A model generated the notes under the pieces. That model was not told the DNA's origin. It saw nothing but the letters and a program-made list of their open reading frames with translations, and ran no database searches. Below are positions 1 to 11,885 of a stretch of 64,000 nucleotides of DNA, piece after piece; the first letter of the stretch is position 1, and every line of letters starts with the position of its first letter. Source of the DNA: Rhizomys pruinosus (lineage: Eukaryota > Chordata > Mammalia > Rodentia > Spalacidae); assembly GCA_009823505.1 (NCBI GenBank), contig VZQC01011939.1, forward strand, positions 704,196-768,195. Direction: 5' to 3'. Made by a program: the position numbers and the translations under genes.

Positions 1-1518
1 GGCTATAGTCATAAAAACAGCCTGGTACTGGCACAAAAACAGACCTGTTGACCAATGGAACAAAAGTTCAAGAAAAGTTGAAGATCCAAACTTGAGCACA
101 TACAATTTCATCCATCTCATATTTGACAAGGGGGCCAAGAAAACACAATGGAGAAAAGACAGCATCTTCAGCAAGTGGTGTTGGCAAAACTGGATCACCA
201 CTTGTAGAAGAATGAAATTAAACCCCTACCTCTTGCTGTGTACAAAAATCAACTCTAGATGGATCAAAGACCTCAACGTGAAACCCCAAACTCTGAAGGT
301 GATAGAAGAAAAAGTTGGCAGCAGACTACAAGACATAGGCGTAGGAAAAGAATTCCTAAATCAGACAGCAGCTGTGCAAGAATTAAGATAGACAACTGAC
401 AAATGGGACCTCATTAAACTCAAAAGCTTCTGTACATCAAAAGAAACAATCAAGGAAGTGAAGAGAAATCCCACAGAGTGGGAGGAAACCTTCACCACAG
501 AAACATCTGACAAAGCATTTATTTCCAGAATATATAAACTACTCAAAAAACAAAGATGAAAGAAAATGAATGACCCACTCAATAGATGGAGCAAAGAGCT
601 GAACAGAGACTTCACAAGTGAGGAATTAGAAATGGCTGAGAAACATCTTTAGAAGTATTCAACATCACTAATCATTAAGGAAATGCAAATCAAAATCACT
701 TTAAGATATCATCTTTCTCCAATAAGACTGGCTAGGATCAAGAAAACAAATGATACCAAGTGCTGGAGAGGTTGTGGGGAAAGAGGAACACTCATCCACT
801 GCTGGCAGAAATGTAAACTTATACAGCCACTATGGAAAGCAGTGTAGAGAACCCTTGGAAGACTTGGAATGAACTTGCCACCCAACCCAGCCATACCACT
901 CCTGGGCATGTACCCTCAACACTCACCCCACCGCAGAGATACATGCACGGTCATGTTTATTTCAGCTCTCTTCACAATAGCAAGAAGCTGGAACCAACCC
1001 AAATGCCTCTCAAGTGATGAGTGGATAGAGAAAATGTGGTACATCCACACAATGGAGTTCTATGCAGCAGTAAAGAAAGATGACATCATGAGCTTTGCAG
1101 GAAAATGGCTGGAGGTAGAAGACATCATGGTGAGTGAAGTAACACAGTCCCAGAAAAACAAAGGATGAATGGTATCCCTTATCTGTGGATGCTAGTGCCA
1201 ATTACCTAGTTGTATTTCTTGTGCACACCCCCTTGAGCTTTTGTCCAAGCAGTTGGGAGTGATGCATATTGGAAACAACAACAACAACAACAACAACAGA
1301 AAGGACTGCGTCAAAGAACTGACTGAAACAGTGAACTTCTGCTCAAAAGAGTCAACTTCCACATGGAGAATATCGAGAAAAACTGAGAAAGAGATGAAAA
1401 GCATGTTTGGCAGAATGCATGAGCTCTGGTGGGGTGGGGGGATAGGGTGGGGGACACGGGTCTAGATTTGATAATCTTGTACAAAATTTATATAAAAAAA
1501 TAAATAAATTTTAAAAAA
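1..1518 (+). mobile_element. L1 3' end: degenerate ORF2 C-terminus and 3'UTR
   Basis: Broken reading frames read as the C-terminal part of L1 ORF2 protein: [19 protein letters not shown], later NPAIPLLGMYP, DTCTVMFISALFTIARSW and EWIEKMWYIHTMEFYAAV. The pieces lie in different frames with stops between them, so it is dead. A 3'UTR-like part follows, with (CAA)n at 1276-1298, a G-rich polypurine stretch near 1430-1460 and an A-rich tail at 1490-1518. The 5' side continues beyond the window. Confidence 0.93.
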
Positions 1519-2551
1519 CCCTCAGTGTAACAGACAGTGGGAGTCACATTCATCCCTGGGTGGAGTGGGATGTGTCCCTGATGTACCAGGTGTCCCTGAT
1601 GTACCAGTTTTTTATTAATTGGTTTCCTGGTATAGCAGTATCCTCAATTGACTTCGTGGTGTACCAGCTTTCTTAATTGGCAACACTTTCTCTTAAATAA
1701 ATTTTGTTTCAAAGATTGCATCCTGGGCTTGAGAGATTTTCTGTGCATTTTTCAAACCTAACACAGCTAAAGGGCATTGCCTGTGAGCCAGGTCCTGTCA
1801 GGGGTTTCATCTGAGGGCTGCAGGGTGAATCCTAGCTGGTCTGACCTCAGAGCCTCAGTTCACAGTGCCCCTTTCTTCAGCTGCCCCGCTGATGACAGCC
1901 AGGAGCAGGCTCAATGGCCTTCCTGTTTCTGGTGGAAACTGAGTCTGGGCTTGGGTTTCCTAAGGGAAGTCAGTGTCCCAGCCCCTCTTCTAGCCAGCAT
2001 GCTCTGGGCTCTGCTCCATCCAGGTGAGCAGTGGATGCTGGGCATGGAGACCTCCTGGCTAACAGCCTGGCCTTGCCTCTTTCCCACAGCCCCTCCTGAG
2101 GCCGAAGGAAATGGGGCGGCCATTTTAAGTAGTCTTCACTGATGTACTTGTCCCCCTAACGTCCTGTGTGCTGTGGGGCCCCCATTGCAGATTCAGAGTT
2201 AAGTGTCTGTATTCTGGGCGCTTGGGAGGGGCAGAAGCTCAGGGCCCCCGGGTGCTCTTGCCTGGCCTCTTCCCCAGCCAGCAGGCTTTCCTTGGGTCCC
2301 TTGGGAATTCCTGTCACAGGTGGAATGTCTTACTTGTGCCCTTGTGTCCTGTTCACCACTAACTGCACGCTATGTTTGCATGCCTCCTCAGTGTCTGTGG
2401 AGTCAGGCAGTGTGTCTGGAGCACAGAGGCTGGACTCTGCCACGGTCAGGACTTACTCCTACTAGCGCCACCTGCCGGTGAGTAGAGAGCAGGCACTGTG
2501 AACAGGGCCCACAGGGTGAAGCAGCCTTTTCTGTTCATGAAAATGTTTGTC
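1519..2551. other. Intergenic, no gene recognised
   Basis: No SINE or coding signal that I can support. A short direct duplication of TGTCCCTGATGTACCAG lies at about 1573-1606. Confidence 0.5.
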
Positions 2552-2789
2552 GGGGCTGGAGAGATAACCTAGCGGTTAAGAGCACAGACTGCTCTTACAG
2601 AGGACCCGGGTTCGATCCCCAGCACCCACATGGCGACTGAGAACCTTCTGTAACTCCAATTCCAGGAGAACTCCAGTTCCAGGGGAATCTGACACCCTCT
2701 CTGACCTCCGCGACATTGCACAACACGGGTGCACAAACCTGCATGCAGATAGTACATTCATACACATACAGAAATAAATAAAATTAAAA
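2552..2789 (+). mobile_element. B2 SINE with target-site duplication
   Basis: The tRNA-derived head reads GGGGCTGGAGAGATAACC, with B-box GGTTCGATCCCC and a 3' AATAAATAAAATTAAAA tail. GAAAATGTTT occurs at 2539-2548 and again at 2790-2799 as the target-site duplication. It carries the internal doubled CTCCAATTCCAGG / ACTCCAGTTCCAGG segment. Confidence 0.93.
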
Positions 2790-2799
2790 GAAAATGTTT

Positions 2800-3419
2800 T
2801 TCCGTGCTGTGTGTGACTGCTGATGTCATTATTAAGATGGAATGGCCATGAGAAAGGGAGTTTTCAGTTTTCACTCGCCCTGCTCACTGTCACCTGGAGT
2901 CAGGCAGGGCTGGGGGCAGAGTCCAGGGGTGAGGCACCACCTGGAATCCGGCAGGGGTGAGGGCGGTCTCCTGCATGTTGATGCATCTCTACAGTGCTGT
3001 CCTCGGCTGCGGTGTTAGGCCACTCAGGTGTGGAGTCTGCTGTGCACTGTGCCATCTGATGACATGGCTGAGCATGCAACAGGACATCTCCCAGTTTAGA
3101 GAGTTGTTTAGACCCAGCTCACTGCTGAGTTCCAGTGACAGTGGCAGGTGGCTGCCTGTGTTCAGTGCTACAGAAGCTCTCCTCAGGGTGGCCCCACCCA
3201 CTCTGAGAAGGCTGCTGTTCCCTGGGGTCTCGTCAGAGGCTTCCTGTTAGCTGTACCTGTTAGACAGGCCTGGGCACAGGGCAGGCTGATGGCTGTGGGG
3301 TGATGTGTGGGCGCTGTGTGCTGAGGGCTGCTGTCTTCTTGTTTGCAGTTTACCCGCACTACTTGTACAGATGAGGATGCGAAGGGGCAAGGACACCACA
3401 GCCAGAACCTCACAGTCCA
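2800..3419. other. Intergenic, unique, moderate GC
   Basis: No gene or repeat recognised. Confidence 0.4.
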
Positions 3420-4690
3420 GTCTGTGAATACTTGCTCCCAAGATGGTTTATTACAGAGTTTTTTAATTAGTAAGAAAAATCACAAATAACATAGAGAAAA
3501 TATTTTAGACTCTAAGGTTTCTTCTATTTATGTAAACTTCTTCCTCTTTATTTAGTTTCTTTTTCATATATATCCAGGCTATAAATATCCTTTTGAATCA
3601 ATTCATGTTCTTCTACCTAATTTTAGTCTTTTACATGAATGTAGTGTTATGCTTATATGTACAAACATTAAGAGCAAATGTAGAGCTTTTGTAAATTCTG
3701 TAGTTATAACTATTGATGTAGCTTTTTAATGGCGAACCCTGACAGAAGAAAGGATTTTACTGTGTTTATAAAGTCATCATGATAAGCCATGTGTGTTTCT
3801 ACCCAGCTGTGCAGCACTCACCTTGAAACAAGGAGACTTCATTTCTGTATTCTAACAACGGGCTTTAACTGTACTTTTTCCAACAATCACTTTGAGACAA
3901 GGTGACTTCATTTCCGGATTCTAACAACCGACCCTTACTGTTGAGTCTGAAATCTCGCTTCAGCCAGGCCTGGGACTGATGGTCAGAACTCTCCAGCCTC
4001 CCTGGCGCGGCTGCACTACCCCACTCTGAAGCTTCTCTTCAGAGGCTGAGCAGAGCCGTGAGCTTGGAGCAAAGCTGTGCATGGGCCAGGGTGGCCCAGG
4101 AAGCCACCTTCAGGGAGCCACCTTCAGGGAGCCGAGTGGAGCATTCTGGGGCTTTCTGCAACCTTCTCGCTGCCTAGTTTCAGACATTCTTCAGGGGCCA
4201 AAAGCCCAGCATGCCCTCATCTCCTAGCCTGGGCCGGGACAGGTGAAGGCAGGAGGACTAGGTGGAGCAGGTGGCCCCTAACTCGCATAGAGGCCTTGCT
4301 TTCTTACGTGCACCGTCTCTCTACGTTCCTTTGTAAGCAGGTGGAAAGGACTGACCCAGCTTTCTGTTCTCCATGAGGTCGCCGTGCTGCGGCCATCTGG
4401 GCTGCACTGGTGGCAGCAGAGCTGCTGTTGAGGGCGCTGAGGAGCCAGCGGACCAGGCAGACGCGGTGCCTTGTTGATGACGCAGCATCTCTCTGCCTCT
4501 GCTTTCTGCTTCATTCCCTTATACAATTTGTAGTTTAAAACTCTTTGGTTCTTTTGTTAATCTTTACAGCCCTCCCAATAATGTAACAAAGTGTGTACAG
4601 TCAGCTTTGGAACTATTTTATCACAGTATTATTTATTGCTTTCTCTCAGTAAATTACTGAGCATTTTGCACTGCCAGTCCAAAGTACTGA
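3420..4690. other. AT-rich, SINE-free intergenic block
   Basis: 3420-3780 and 4500-4690 are notably AT-rich and free of the SINEs that crowd the neighbourhood. They resemble 3'UTR or conserved noncoding sequence, but I see no AATAAA signal or coding exon. A diverged direct duplication of about 65 bp lies at 3820-3946 (ACAAGGAGACTTCATTTC / ACAAGGTGACTTCATTTC). In human the upstream neighbour of CTTN is PPFIA1; no PPFIA1 exon is recognised here. Confidence 0.4.
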
Positions 4691-5390
4691 GATCCAGCTC
4701 AGACTAGGTCCTGCTGCTGCTTCCCTGAAGGTGAAGAGTGGGGGAGGAATGGGCAGCCTGGAAAGTATGGAGGGGAACCCAGGGCACATGGGAGAGGTAG
4801 ACAGAGAAGCTGAAGGTGTTGCCTAAACTGTCTGAGCCTGGGGTTCTCTCAATCCAGGTATCAGGTCTGCAGCCAAGGCGCTGCCCCTCAGCCCTCTCCT
4901 GCCCCACCTGGCAGGGATCTGCATCCTCCCCAGCTCTGGCCACTGGGCTCCAGGAATCCTGGCCCTTGTGTGTCCAGCCCAAGGAGCAGAGGGCAAGGAT
5001 GGGCTGATTTGCCCCAGGGGCTCAGGTGGGAAACCCCTCTGAGAGCCTAGGAGCTCAGTCTGGCCAGGCCGCAGGACTTGAAGTGGCAACCTGGCATTGG
5101 TGAGGGTCTGGGCAGTGGCCCCTTGCCATGCCCACACCAGCTAGCTGCAGCCCTTCCCCTTCCCACCCATCTCTGGCTGGTCTGGAAGCCACTGCCCACC
5201 TGAGTTTTCCTGTCTGTATTTGCTGTCCGTTCAAGGCTGGCCACTCTCCTGGGACATGTCTGCATGGAGTGGCTTAGGGTCCCCTGCCCGTTCCCTGGAC
5301 AGCACTGGTGGCAGTGCTTCTTGTCCAGATCTGACCTGCTGACTATCCCATAAGCCTGCCTGACCTGAATGCTGGGGAAAACTGTAAGGG
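4691..5390. other. Intergenic, unique
   Basis: No gene or repeat recognised. Confidence 0.4.
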
Positions 5391-5629
5391 CTGGGAGACA
5401 GCTCAGCAAGTATGGTGCTTATAAGCGTGGGGACCAGAAGGCAGGTGCCCAGAACCCACACAAAGAGCCGCATAAGGTGGCTGCTGTGAGCAATCCCAGC
5501 ACTCAGAAGATGCAGACAGGCGGGTCTCTGTGATGGGGGACAGCCTGGTCTTTGGCTATACCTGAGGCTCACTGCCAGCTAGAGCAGCCTGGTCTGAGCT
5601 CTAGCCTGGGAGGGACCTTGTCTTTCTTT

Positions 5630-5633
5630 TTAA

Positions 5634-5675
<42 letters not shown>

Positions 5676-5676
5676 A
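5630..5676. repeat. (ATT)n microsatellite
   Basis: About 14 ATT units, adjoining the 3' (poly-A complement) end of the minus-strand B1. Confidence 0.95.
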
Positions 5677-5681
5677 TTTGA

Positions 5682-6043
5682 GTCTTTTTGAGACAGGGTC
5701 TCCCTGTAGCCCCAGCTGTCCTGTAACTCACTCTGTAGACCAGGCTGGCCTTGAACTCACAAAGATCTGTCTGCCTCTGCTTATCAAGTGCTAGGATTAA
5801 AGGTGTGTGCCACCATGCCCGGCTTATTATTTTATTATTATTTATTTCATGTGTATCAGCATATTGTTTGCATGTAAGTGGACCCGTGTCATGCAATGCC
5901 CTGGGGGTCAGAAGCAGACATCAGGTCCTCTGGCATTGGATTTATAGATGCTTGTTAGAGACACTATGTGGGTGGTGGTAGTCTAACCTGGTTCCTCCAC
6001 AGGAGCAACACATACTCTTAACTGCTAGGCCACCTCTCCAGCC
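5682..6043 (-). mobile_element. B2 followed by B1, both minus strand
   Basis: B1 at 5682-5824 reads GAGACAGGGTCTCCC to CACCATGCCCGGC on the + strand. B2 at about 5838-6043 ends CCACCTCTCCAGCCC. Read on the minus strand the order is B2 then B1. Confidence 0.88.
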
Positions 6044-6399
6044 CGGGAGCCTGTCTTTAGGAAAACGAGTGCCTGACACTGGCCTCTGACCTCCACATGC
6101 CTGCTGACTCAGACACACAGCAAAGCAGTCAAGCTAGGATCAGGCGCTTCTGCCTCTTCCAGCTGGCGTTTCCCACCGCTTCCTGCCTCCCAGGAGCTCC
6201 ATCACCTTGGCTCCCTGGTGGTATTAACAGAAAAACAGCCAGTTGAGAAATAGGGAAAGAGCAAGCTCACTCCCCGGCATGCTGCCTCCCTCTTAGGGTC
6301 ATGTGGTGGGCACAGGACCCCAAGGTCCCTGTTCTAATTGTGACTGAGCCAGCCTCAACTCCCACCACTGAAAGTCCGTTGCCCCCCCCCCCCCATGAA

Positions 6400-6674
6400 G
6401 CTCACCTGTAATCTCAGCACTGGGGTGGGGTTGAGGCAGGAAGATCTTGAATTTGAGGCCAGCATTGGGAATTCTAAACGAGCTTCATAGTCCGACTCTG
6501 CCTCAAAAATGAAAAACAATGAGCCGGGCGTGGTGGCACACGCCTTTAATCCTAGCACTTGGGAGGCAGAGGCAGGCGATCTTTGTGAGTTCAAGGCCAG
6601 CCTGGTCTACAATGTGAGTTCCAGGATAGCTGGGGCTACAGGGAGACCCTGTCTCGAAAAGACCAAAAAAAAAA
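6400..6674 (+). mobile_element. Old B1-like element and a B1
   Basis: A diverged B1-like piece (6400-6510, CTGTAATCTCAGCACTGG) is followed by a clear B1 (6523-6674) from GAGCCGGGCGTGGTGGC to a poly-A tail. Confidence 0.85.
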
Positions 6675-6689
6675 AAAATGAAAAACAAA

Positions 6690-7258
6690 GTCTGGGCATG
6701 CAGCTGAGAGGGAGAAGGCTTGCCTAGTTTGCACAAGGCCTGACTTTCATCCCCAAGAGCCTAAGGTCTGGGGTGGGGGTGGGGGCATGAACTCAGACCA
6801 GCCTCGGCTACACAGAAGAAGCCCTGTCTCAAAAATTAAATGGGGCTGGGGAGCTGGAGAAAGAGTGGTTGAGAGCAATAGCTGCTCTTGCAGAGGACCC
6901 AGGTTTGGTTCCCGGGACTCGCAGGACAGCTGACGACCATCTGTAACTCTAGGTCCAAGGGGATCCCACATCCCTCTTGGCCTCTGCAGGCATTGCACAA
7001 CCTGGGTGCACTTAACATGCAGGGAAAACATACTGGTAAAATAAAAATGTTACATTTAAAAAACTAGTGGGGCTGGAGAGGTGACTCAGTGGTTAAGAGC
7101 ACTGGCTGCTCTTGCAGAAGACCATATGGGGCTTGGAATCCCAGCACCCATATGACAGCTAATAACCATCTGTGATTCCAATTCCAGGGTATCTTCTGTC
7201 CTCTGAAGGCACTGCATGATACAGGTGCATCATACACATAAAATAAATATTAAAATAA
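6690..7258 (+). mobile_element. ID/B4-like element and two B2 SINEs
   Basis: 6690-6840 is an ID-plus-B1-like element. B2 copies occupy about 6842-7065 (diverged) and 7071-7258 (GGGGCTGGAGAGGTGACTC), each with an A-rich tail. Confidence 0.8.
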
Positions 7259-7293
7259 GGAGGGCTGGCAAAAGAAAAAGAGAAAGAAAAAAA

Positions 7294-7438
7294 TCTCTGG
7301 GTGTGGTGCTGCACACCTTTCATCCCAGCACTCAGGAGGCAGAGGCAGGCAGATCTCTGGGAGTTGAAGGCCAGCCTGGACTACATAGCAAGTTCCAGGC
7401 CAGCTGGGGCTAGAGGGAGACCCCATCTCAAAAAGACC
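7294..7438 (+). mobile_element. B1 SINE
   Basis: GGTGTGGTGCTGCACACC to CTCAAAAAGACC. Confidence 0.88.
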
Positions 7439-8195
7439 CCCCTAACAAAGACCTTTGATGTATTTTTTGTTTTGTAAATTACTTTTAATCATTTCTCATT
7501 TTCTATTTTTAATCTATATTCATCCTGCAGGTATATTTTTAATCTATTCTCATATAGATACAATATATATCAATATATACATTATATGTTAGGTACACCT
7601 TGTTGATAGGTGGGGTGTGTTAGCACATGACACATATGTATATGTAATCTATATGTATGTTTACATATGTAATGTGTTATATCTGATATGTCTGTATTAT
7701 AGACAGCGTTTTTACTGTGAGAATTCCACACATGCATATCATTCATTTAAACGTGTCACCCCCACTTTTCCCCTGACTCCATCCACATCCACCCCCTCCC
7801 AGGTCCTGTCTGCTTTTAGCTCAGTTAGTGCTGCCCAGTTACTCCTAGAGGTATTGCCCTCCACTGCAGTGTGGTCACCGTAACAGGGTCATACCCTTCA
7901 AAAACTGACTCTCCATCCCCTGCCCCACAAAGCAGCGTGTGCGCTGCTGGGCTAAGGGAAGGCAGCGCTTCCTTGTTTGGTGAATGGTGGTTTTTCAGGG
8001 GTTGGGATTGAACGCAGGCCCTTACATGTGATGTGCCTTGCCCCCCTGTGCTGGACCCCAGACATGTGGTAGAGAATAGACCGGGTCGGGGAGCGGACTG
8101 CACATCTGGCTTCATATGCGGCAGAGAATGAGGGAGACCACAGTGTTCATAATAGCCATTGAAAACACATTGTCTCAAAAAGACAAAAAAAAAAA
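7439..8195. other. Intergenic, partly AT-rich
   Basis: 7480-7700 is TA/TATG-rich low complexity. The rest shows nothing I recognise. Confidence 0.4.
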
Positions 8196-8360
8196 ACACT
8201 TGTGTGTGTGTGTCCATGTGTGGGAATGGGGTGTGCATGTGGAGGTCAGGACGACTTGTAGGATCTGTTCTCTCCTACCGTGTGCATCCTGGGGATTGAA
8301 CTCAGGCCATCCGGCTTGGTGGGAAGCTCCTTTACACGCTGACCCATCTCGCTGACCCAC
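8196..8360 (-). mobile_element. B3 SINE
   Basis: A TG-rich start, then GGAGGTCAGGACGACTTG, GGGGATTGAACTCAGGCC and CTGACCCATCTCGCTGACCC, the minus-strand form of B3. Confidence 0.8.
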
Positions 8361-8484
8361 GCTCCCAATTCTGGGCTCCTTCTGTGGAAGAATTAAAGCA
8401 AAAGAGCTTCCTTTCAGGGTATGAAAATGGACTGTTTTGGACAATTGGCTTTTCTCAAAAGGGGAAATAAACATCTTGTGTTGT

Positions 8485-9007
8485 TCTTTGGGTCTTGTTC
8501 TAGCCCCAGCTGACCTGGAACTCCCTGTGTTGACCAGGCTAGCCTTGATCAGAGATTCTACCTCTTGAGTGCTGATTCACGCCATGCCAAGGTAATGTGT
8601 TTTGTTTTCTTTTTAGGTGGGTTTCCCCTTTGAGCCCAGGCTGAAGCCATCCTCCTGCCTCAGTACAGCAACATAGGCACACCCCACTGTGCCCAGCTCC
8701 AATGAAGATCTGGCTTCAGATTTGAGTGTCTGTTCATTTTTAGGCTGGTCTGATGGGCCTGGGGCAGGTGATCAGTATAAAATTATGGCCTGTAATTTTT
8801 ATAAACAAAATACACAAGCTCATGATTTATTTTTTATTAATAAAAATCTTTTTTTTTTTTTTTGGTCTTTTCGAGACAGGGTCTTCTTGTAGGCCCAGCT
8901 GTCCTGGAACTCACTCTGTAGACTAGGCTGGCCTTGAACTCACAAAGATCTGCCTGCCTCTGCCTCCCGAGTGCTAGGATTAAAGGCGTGCACCACCACG
9001 CCCTGCA
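8485..9007 (-). mobile_element. Old B1 fragments and a full B1
   Basis: Diverged B1 pieces lie at about 8485-8590 and 8610-8700. A clear minus-strand B1 is at 8849-9007, preceded by its poly-T. Confidence 0.82.
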
Positions 9008-9020
9008 ATAAAAATCTCTT

Positions 9021-9713
9021 AAGGCCTGATAGATGGCTCAGTGGTTAAGAACACTGGCTGCTCTCAAAGAGGACCCCAGTTGGGTTTCCAGCACCCACTT
9101 GGCAGCTAACAACCATCCTTAATGCCATTCCAGGAGATCTGACACCCTCTTCTGACCTACTTGGGCATTGTACCACATGAGCGAACTTATACAGGTGCAA
9201 TTAATACAGTCATATACATAAAAATAAGAAAAAGAGGGGCTGGAGAGATGGCCTAGCATGTAAGAGCGCTGACCGCTCTTACAGAGGACCCGGGTTCGAT
9301 CCCCAGCACCCACATGGCGGCCGAGAGCTGTCTGAAACTCCAATTCCAGGAGAACTCCAATTCCAGGGGAATCCGACACCCTCTTCTGACCTCCGCAGCA
9401 TTGCACGACACGAGTGCACAAACTTGCATGCAGACAGTACATTCCTACACATAAAGAAGTAAATAAAATTTAAAAAAATAAGAAAAAGATATTTACAAAA
9501 TATATCTTGAGGCTGGAGAGATGGCTCAGTGGTTAAGAGCACTGCCTGCTCTTGCAAAGGACCCAGTTCCCAGCATGCACATGGTGGCTGACAACCATCT
9601 GTGATTCCAGTTCAGGGGATCTGACACCCTCGCCCCGCTCTATGGACATTGTACACTGATACACATGCAGGCAAAACATTCATGCACATAAAATAAAAAT
9701 AAATTTAAAATAT
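9021..9713 (+). mobile_element. Three consecutive B2 SINEs
   Basis: B2 copies at about 9021-9232, 9237-9490 and 9510-9713, all + and head to tail. The middle one has the doubled CTCCAATTCCAGG segment and is closest to a consensus. Confidence 0.88.
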
Positions 9714-9726
9714 AAAGCAATGTATC

Positions 9727-10135
9727 TGCTGGTTGTGGGGTGCACATCTTTAATCCCAGCACTCGGGAGGCAGAGGCAGACAAATGTCTGTGAGTTCGAG
9801 GCCAGGTTGGTCTACACAGCAAGTTCCAGGGCAGCTGTGGCTGGGGAGATGGCTCAGTGAGTGTGTGCTGTGCAAGGGTGAGGACCTGAGTTTGTTCTGC
9901 ACAAAGGGAAAATGGGGACTGTGGTGTTGCACATCTGTGACCCCAGCACTGGGGGAGGACAGGAGCAGCCCTGCTGGGGTCACTGCCAGTCAGGCTAGCC
10001 TAATTGCTGATCCGAAGGCCAGTGCGACCGTGTGTCAAAGGAGGCGAATGGCTCCTGAGGATGCTGCAGGCTGCCCAGCCTCTGGCCTCTCTGCTCACAC
10101 GGGTATGCACACCCATGAACACACACACACATATA
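9727..10135 (+). mobile_element. B1 joined to a B4-type SINE
   Basis: B1 (9727-9836, lacking its 3' part) runs directly into an ID-headed B4-type element (GCTGGGGAGATGGCTCAGTG at 9840, GACCTGAGTTTG) ending in a short CA run. Confidence 0.7.
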
Positions 10136-10139
10136 AAGG

Positions 10140-10690
10140 CCTCTCTGACACCCAACATTTCCTTCCCCTCCCCCACTGCACCCTCAAGCCTGACACTTCA
10201 GCTTGTTTATCTCGCTCCTGTGGTACCAGTGTTGGCACTTAGCCTTGGACATGGCGGGCAGGCGGGCAGGCAGGCCCTCCACCATGGAGCAGTGTCCCCA
10301 GCCTCCGCTCTGTGGCCCCTCCCGTCTTTTGGGGACAGCATTTCCTGGGTGGCCTGGAGCCTCCCCAGCTCCTGCCTCAGCCTCTCAAATGCTGGGGTAC
10401 AGGTGTGCACCCCCACACGGCTTTCTCAGCCCCTCTTCGTGGCACCCCCTTCCCCCATCTTTGTCTCCTTTGCTGGCACTGGCCGCACCAGGCCCCCAGC
10501 CCGCGTCGTCCTGTCTGCGCCCAACACGACAGCCAGTGGCTTCTTGTCAGTGTAGACAGAGGCCTCTCTGTCCTTGCCTGGTTCCACTTCCTGTTTCTTG
10601 GAGAACACAGACCAAGGACCTGGCTGAGTGCTTCAGGCCCCATCCAGTCTCATCACACTTGGCAGACGTGCTTCCTCACCACACTTACCC
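10140..10690. other. Intergenic, GC-moderate
   Basis: A long open frame crosses this region (10203-10880) but shows no domain and overlaps B1-like (10365-10410) and L2-like sequence. No gene is supported. Confidence 0.5.
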
Positions 10691-10860
10691 AGGGATCAAG
10701 TTCCTCCAGGGCTCCATGCAGGCACCTACCCCACGCCCAGCCTCCTCCAGGGTTCCAGGCCACCAGAACTTCCTGCCTCAGGGCCTTCGCCTGTGCTGTA
10801 GGATCTGCCTGGAAAATTCTTATCTTCTGACCTTGTTACTCCTGTTTGTCTTCAGATTAT
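10690..10860 (+). mobile_element. L2 (ancient LINE) fragment
   Basis: The words TGCCTCAGGGCCTTCGCCTG and GCTGTAGGATCTGCCTGGAA match the widespread mammalian L2 3' region as I remember it. Confidence 0.5.
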
Positions 10861-10878
10861 TAAAAAGATTTCAGTTTT

Positions 10879-11296
10879 AGCCTGGTGGTGCACGCCTTTA
10901 GTCCAAAAAAAATTTTTTTTTTCATTTTTATGTGTATCAATATTCTGTCTGTATGTAGGGGATCAGATCCCCTGGAACTGAAATTGCAGCAGATGTTAGC
11001 TAGGTCCTCAGCAAGAGCAACCAGTGCTCTTGACTGCTGGGCCATTTCCCAGTTCCTTTCTTTAGATCCTGGCTGACAAGCCAATTGCTGAAAGAAACAA
11101 ACTTCTATTTGTTTTTGTTGTTGTTGTTGTTGTTGTTTCTTGTTTGTCTGTTTTTTGGTCTTTTTGAGACAGGGTCTCTAGTCCCAGCTGGCCTGGAGCT
11201 TGCTATGTAGACCAGGCAGGGCCTTGAACTCAAAGAGATCTGCCTGCCTCTGCCTCTTGGAGTGCTGGGTTTAAAGGTGTGGGGCACCATGCCTGA
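10879..11296 (-). mobile_element. B2, (GTT)n and B1, minus strand
   Basis: A + strand B1 head stub (10879-10903) is interrupted by a minus-strand B2 (10905-11056). A (GTT)n run (11111-11138) and a minus-strand B1 (11150-11296) follow. Confidence 0.82.
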
Positions 11297-11464
11297 AAAG
11301 AAACAAACTTCTTCCCAACCCAGACATGTTGAAGTTCTTCCTCCCCAGCATTCCAGGATGCCTTCAACTTCTTCCCAATTCTATATCTCATTCCTTTCAT
11401 GCGAGGCTCTCCTTCCAGGCTGCAAGATCCCTGGAGGACCCTTGTTCACACATGTAGCTTGCTC

Positions 11465-11885
11465 TGGAGGGATGGACAGAGGTGTGAAGGGATGGATGGT
11501 TAACAGGTGGGCAGAGGGCTGCATGACAAACAGAAAATACATCAATGTATTTGTTGTTGACAGGTGAATGGGTGGGCAAACAGATGGACTGAGAGATGGA
11601 CAGGTGGGTGCAGGGATAGATGGGTGGGTGCACGGATGGACTGAGAGATGGACAGGTGGGTGCAGGGATAGATGGGTGGGTGCATAGATGGATGGACTCA
11701 GGTTTAGAAGGTAGGTGGTTGACAGCTGGGTAGATGGGTGGATGGATAGATGGACACATGGGTAGATAATCTATGATTGGCTAAGTGGAGGGTGGGCATA
11801 TGGATGGCTGACAGATGGGTGGATGGGTGAGTGGATGGAGTGGTAGGCAGATGGACTGAGGGATGGTGGAGTGTGTGGATGGGGT
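11465..11885 (+). repeat. GGAT/GGTGGGTG-type tandem repeat
   Basis: Degenerate 4-bp based repeat (GATGGATG, GGTGGGTGCAGGGATAGATG) with a larger period of about 52 bp visible at 11580-11690. A second patch of the same kind lies at 12615-12790. Confidence 0.85.

Larger units (their letters stand above)
5391..6125 (+). mobile_element. B4-type SINE split by nested B1 and B2
   Basis: An ID-like head plus B1-like body (GGGCTGGGAGACAGCTCAGC to GGGACCTTGTCTTT) ends at about 5627. Its right part (GCCTGTCTTTAGG, then CTGACCTCCACATG) resumes at about 6044-6125. Between them are (ATT)n, a minus-strand B1 and a minus-strand B2. Confidence 0.6.

Noticed and set aside
1..1168. L1 ORF2 as an intact reverse transcriptase gene
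   Set aside because: Only the C-terminal part is present and it is broken by stops and frame changes.
9237..9310. tRNA-like A and B boxes in B2 and ID elements
   Set aside because: These are SINE promoters in A-tailed repeats, not tRNA genes.
10203..10880. 225-codon open frame upstream of Cttn
   Set aside because: No recognisable domain, overlaps B1-like and L2-like repeats, and competing open frames cover the same bases.
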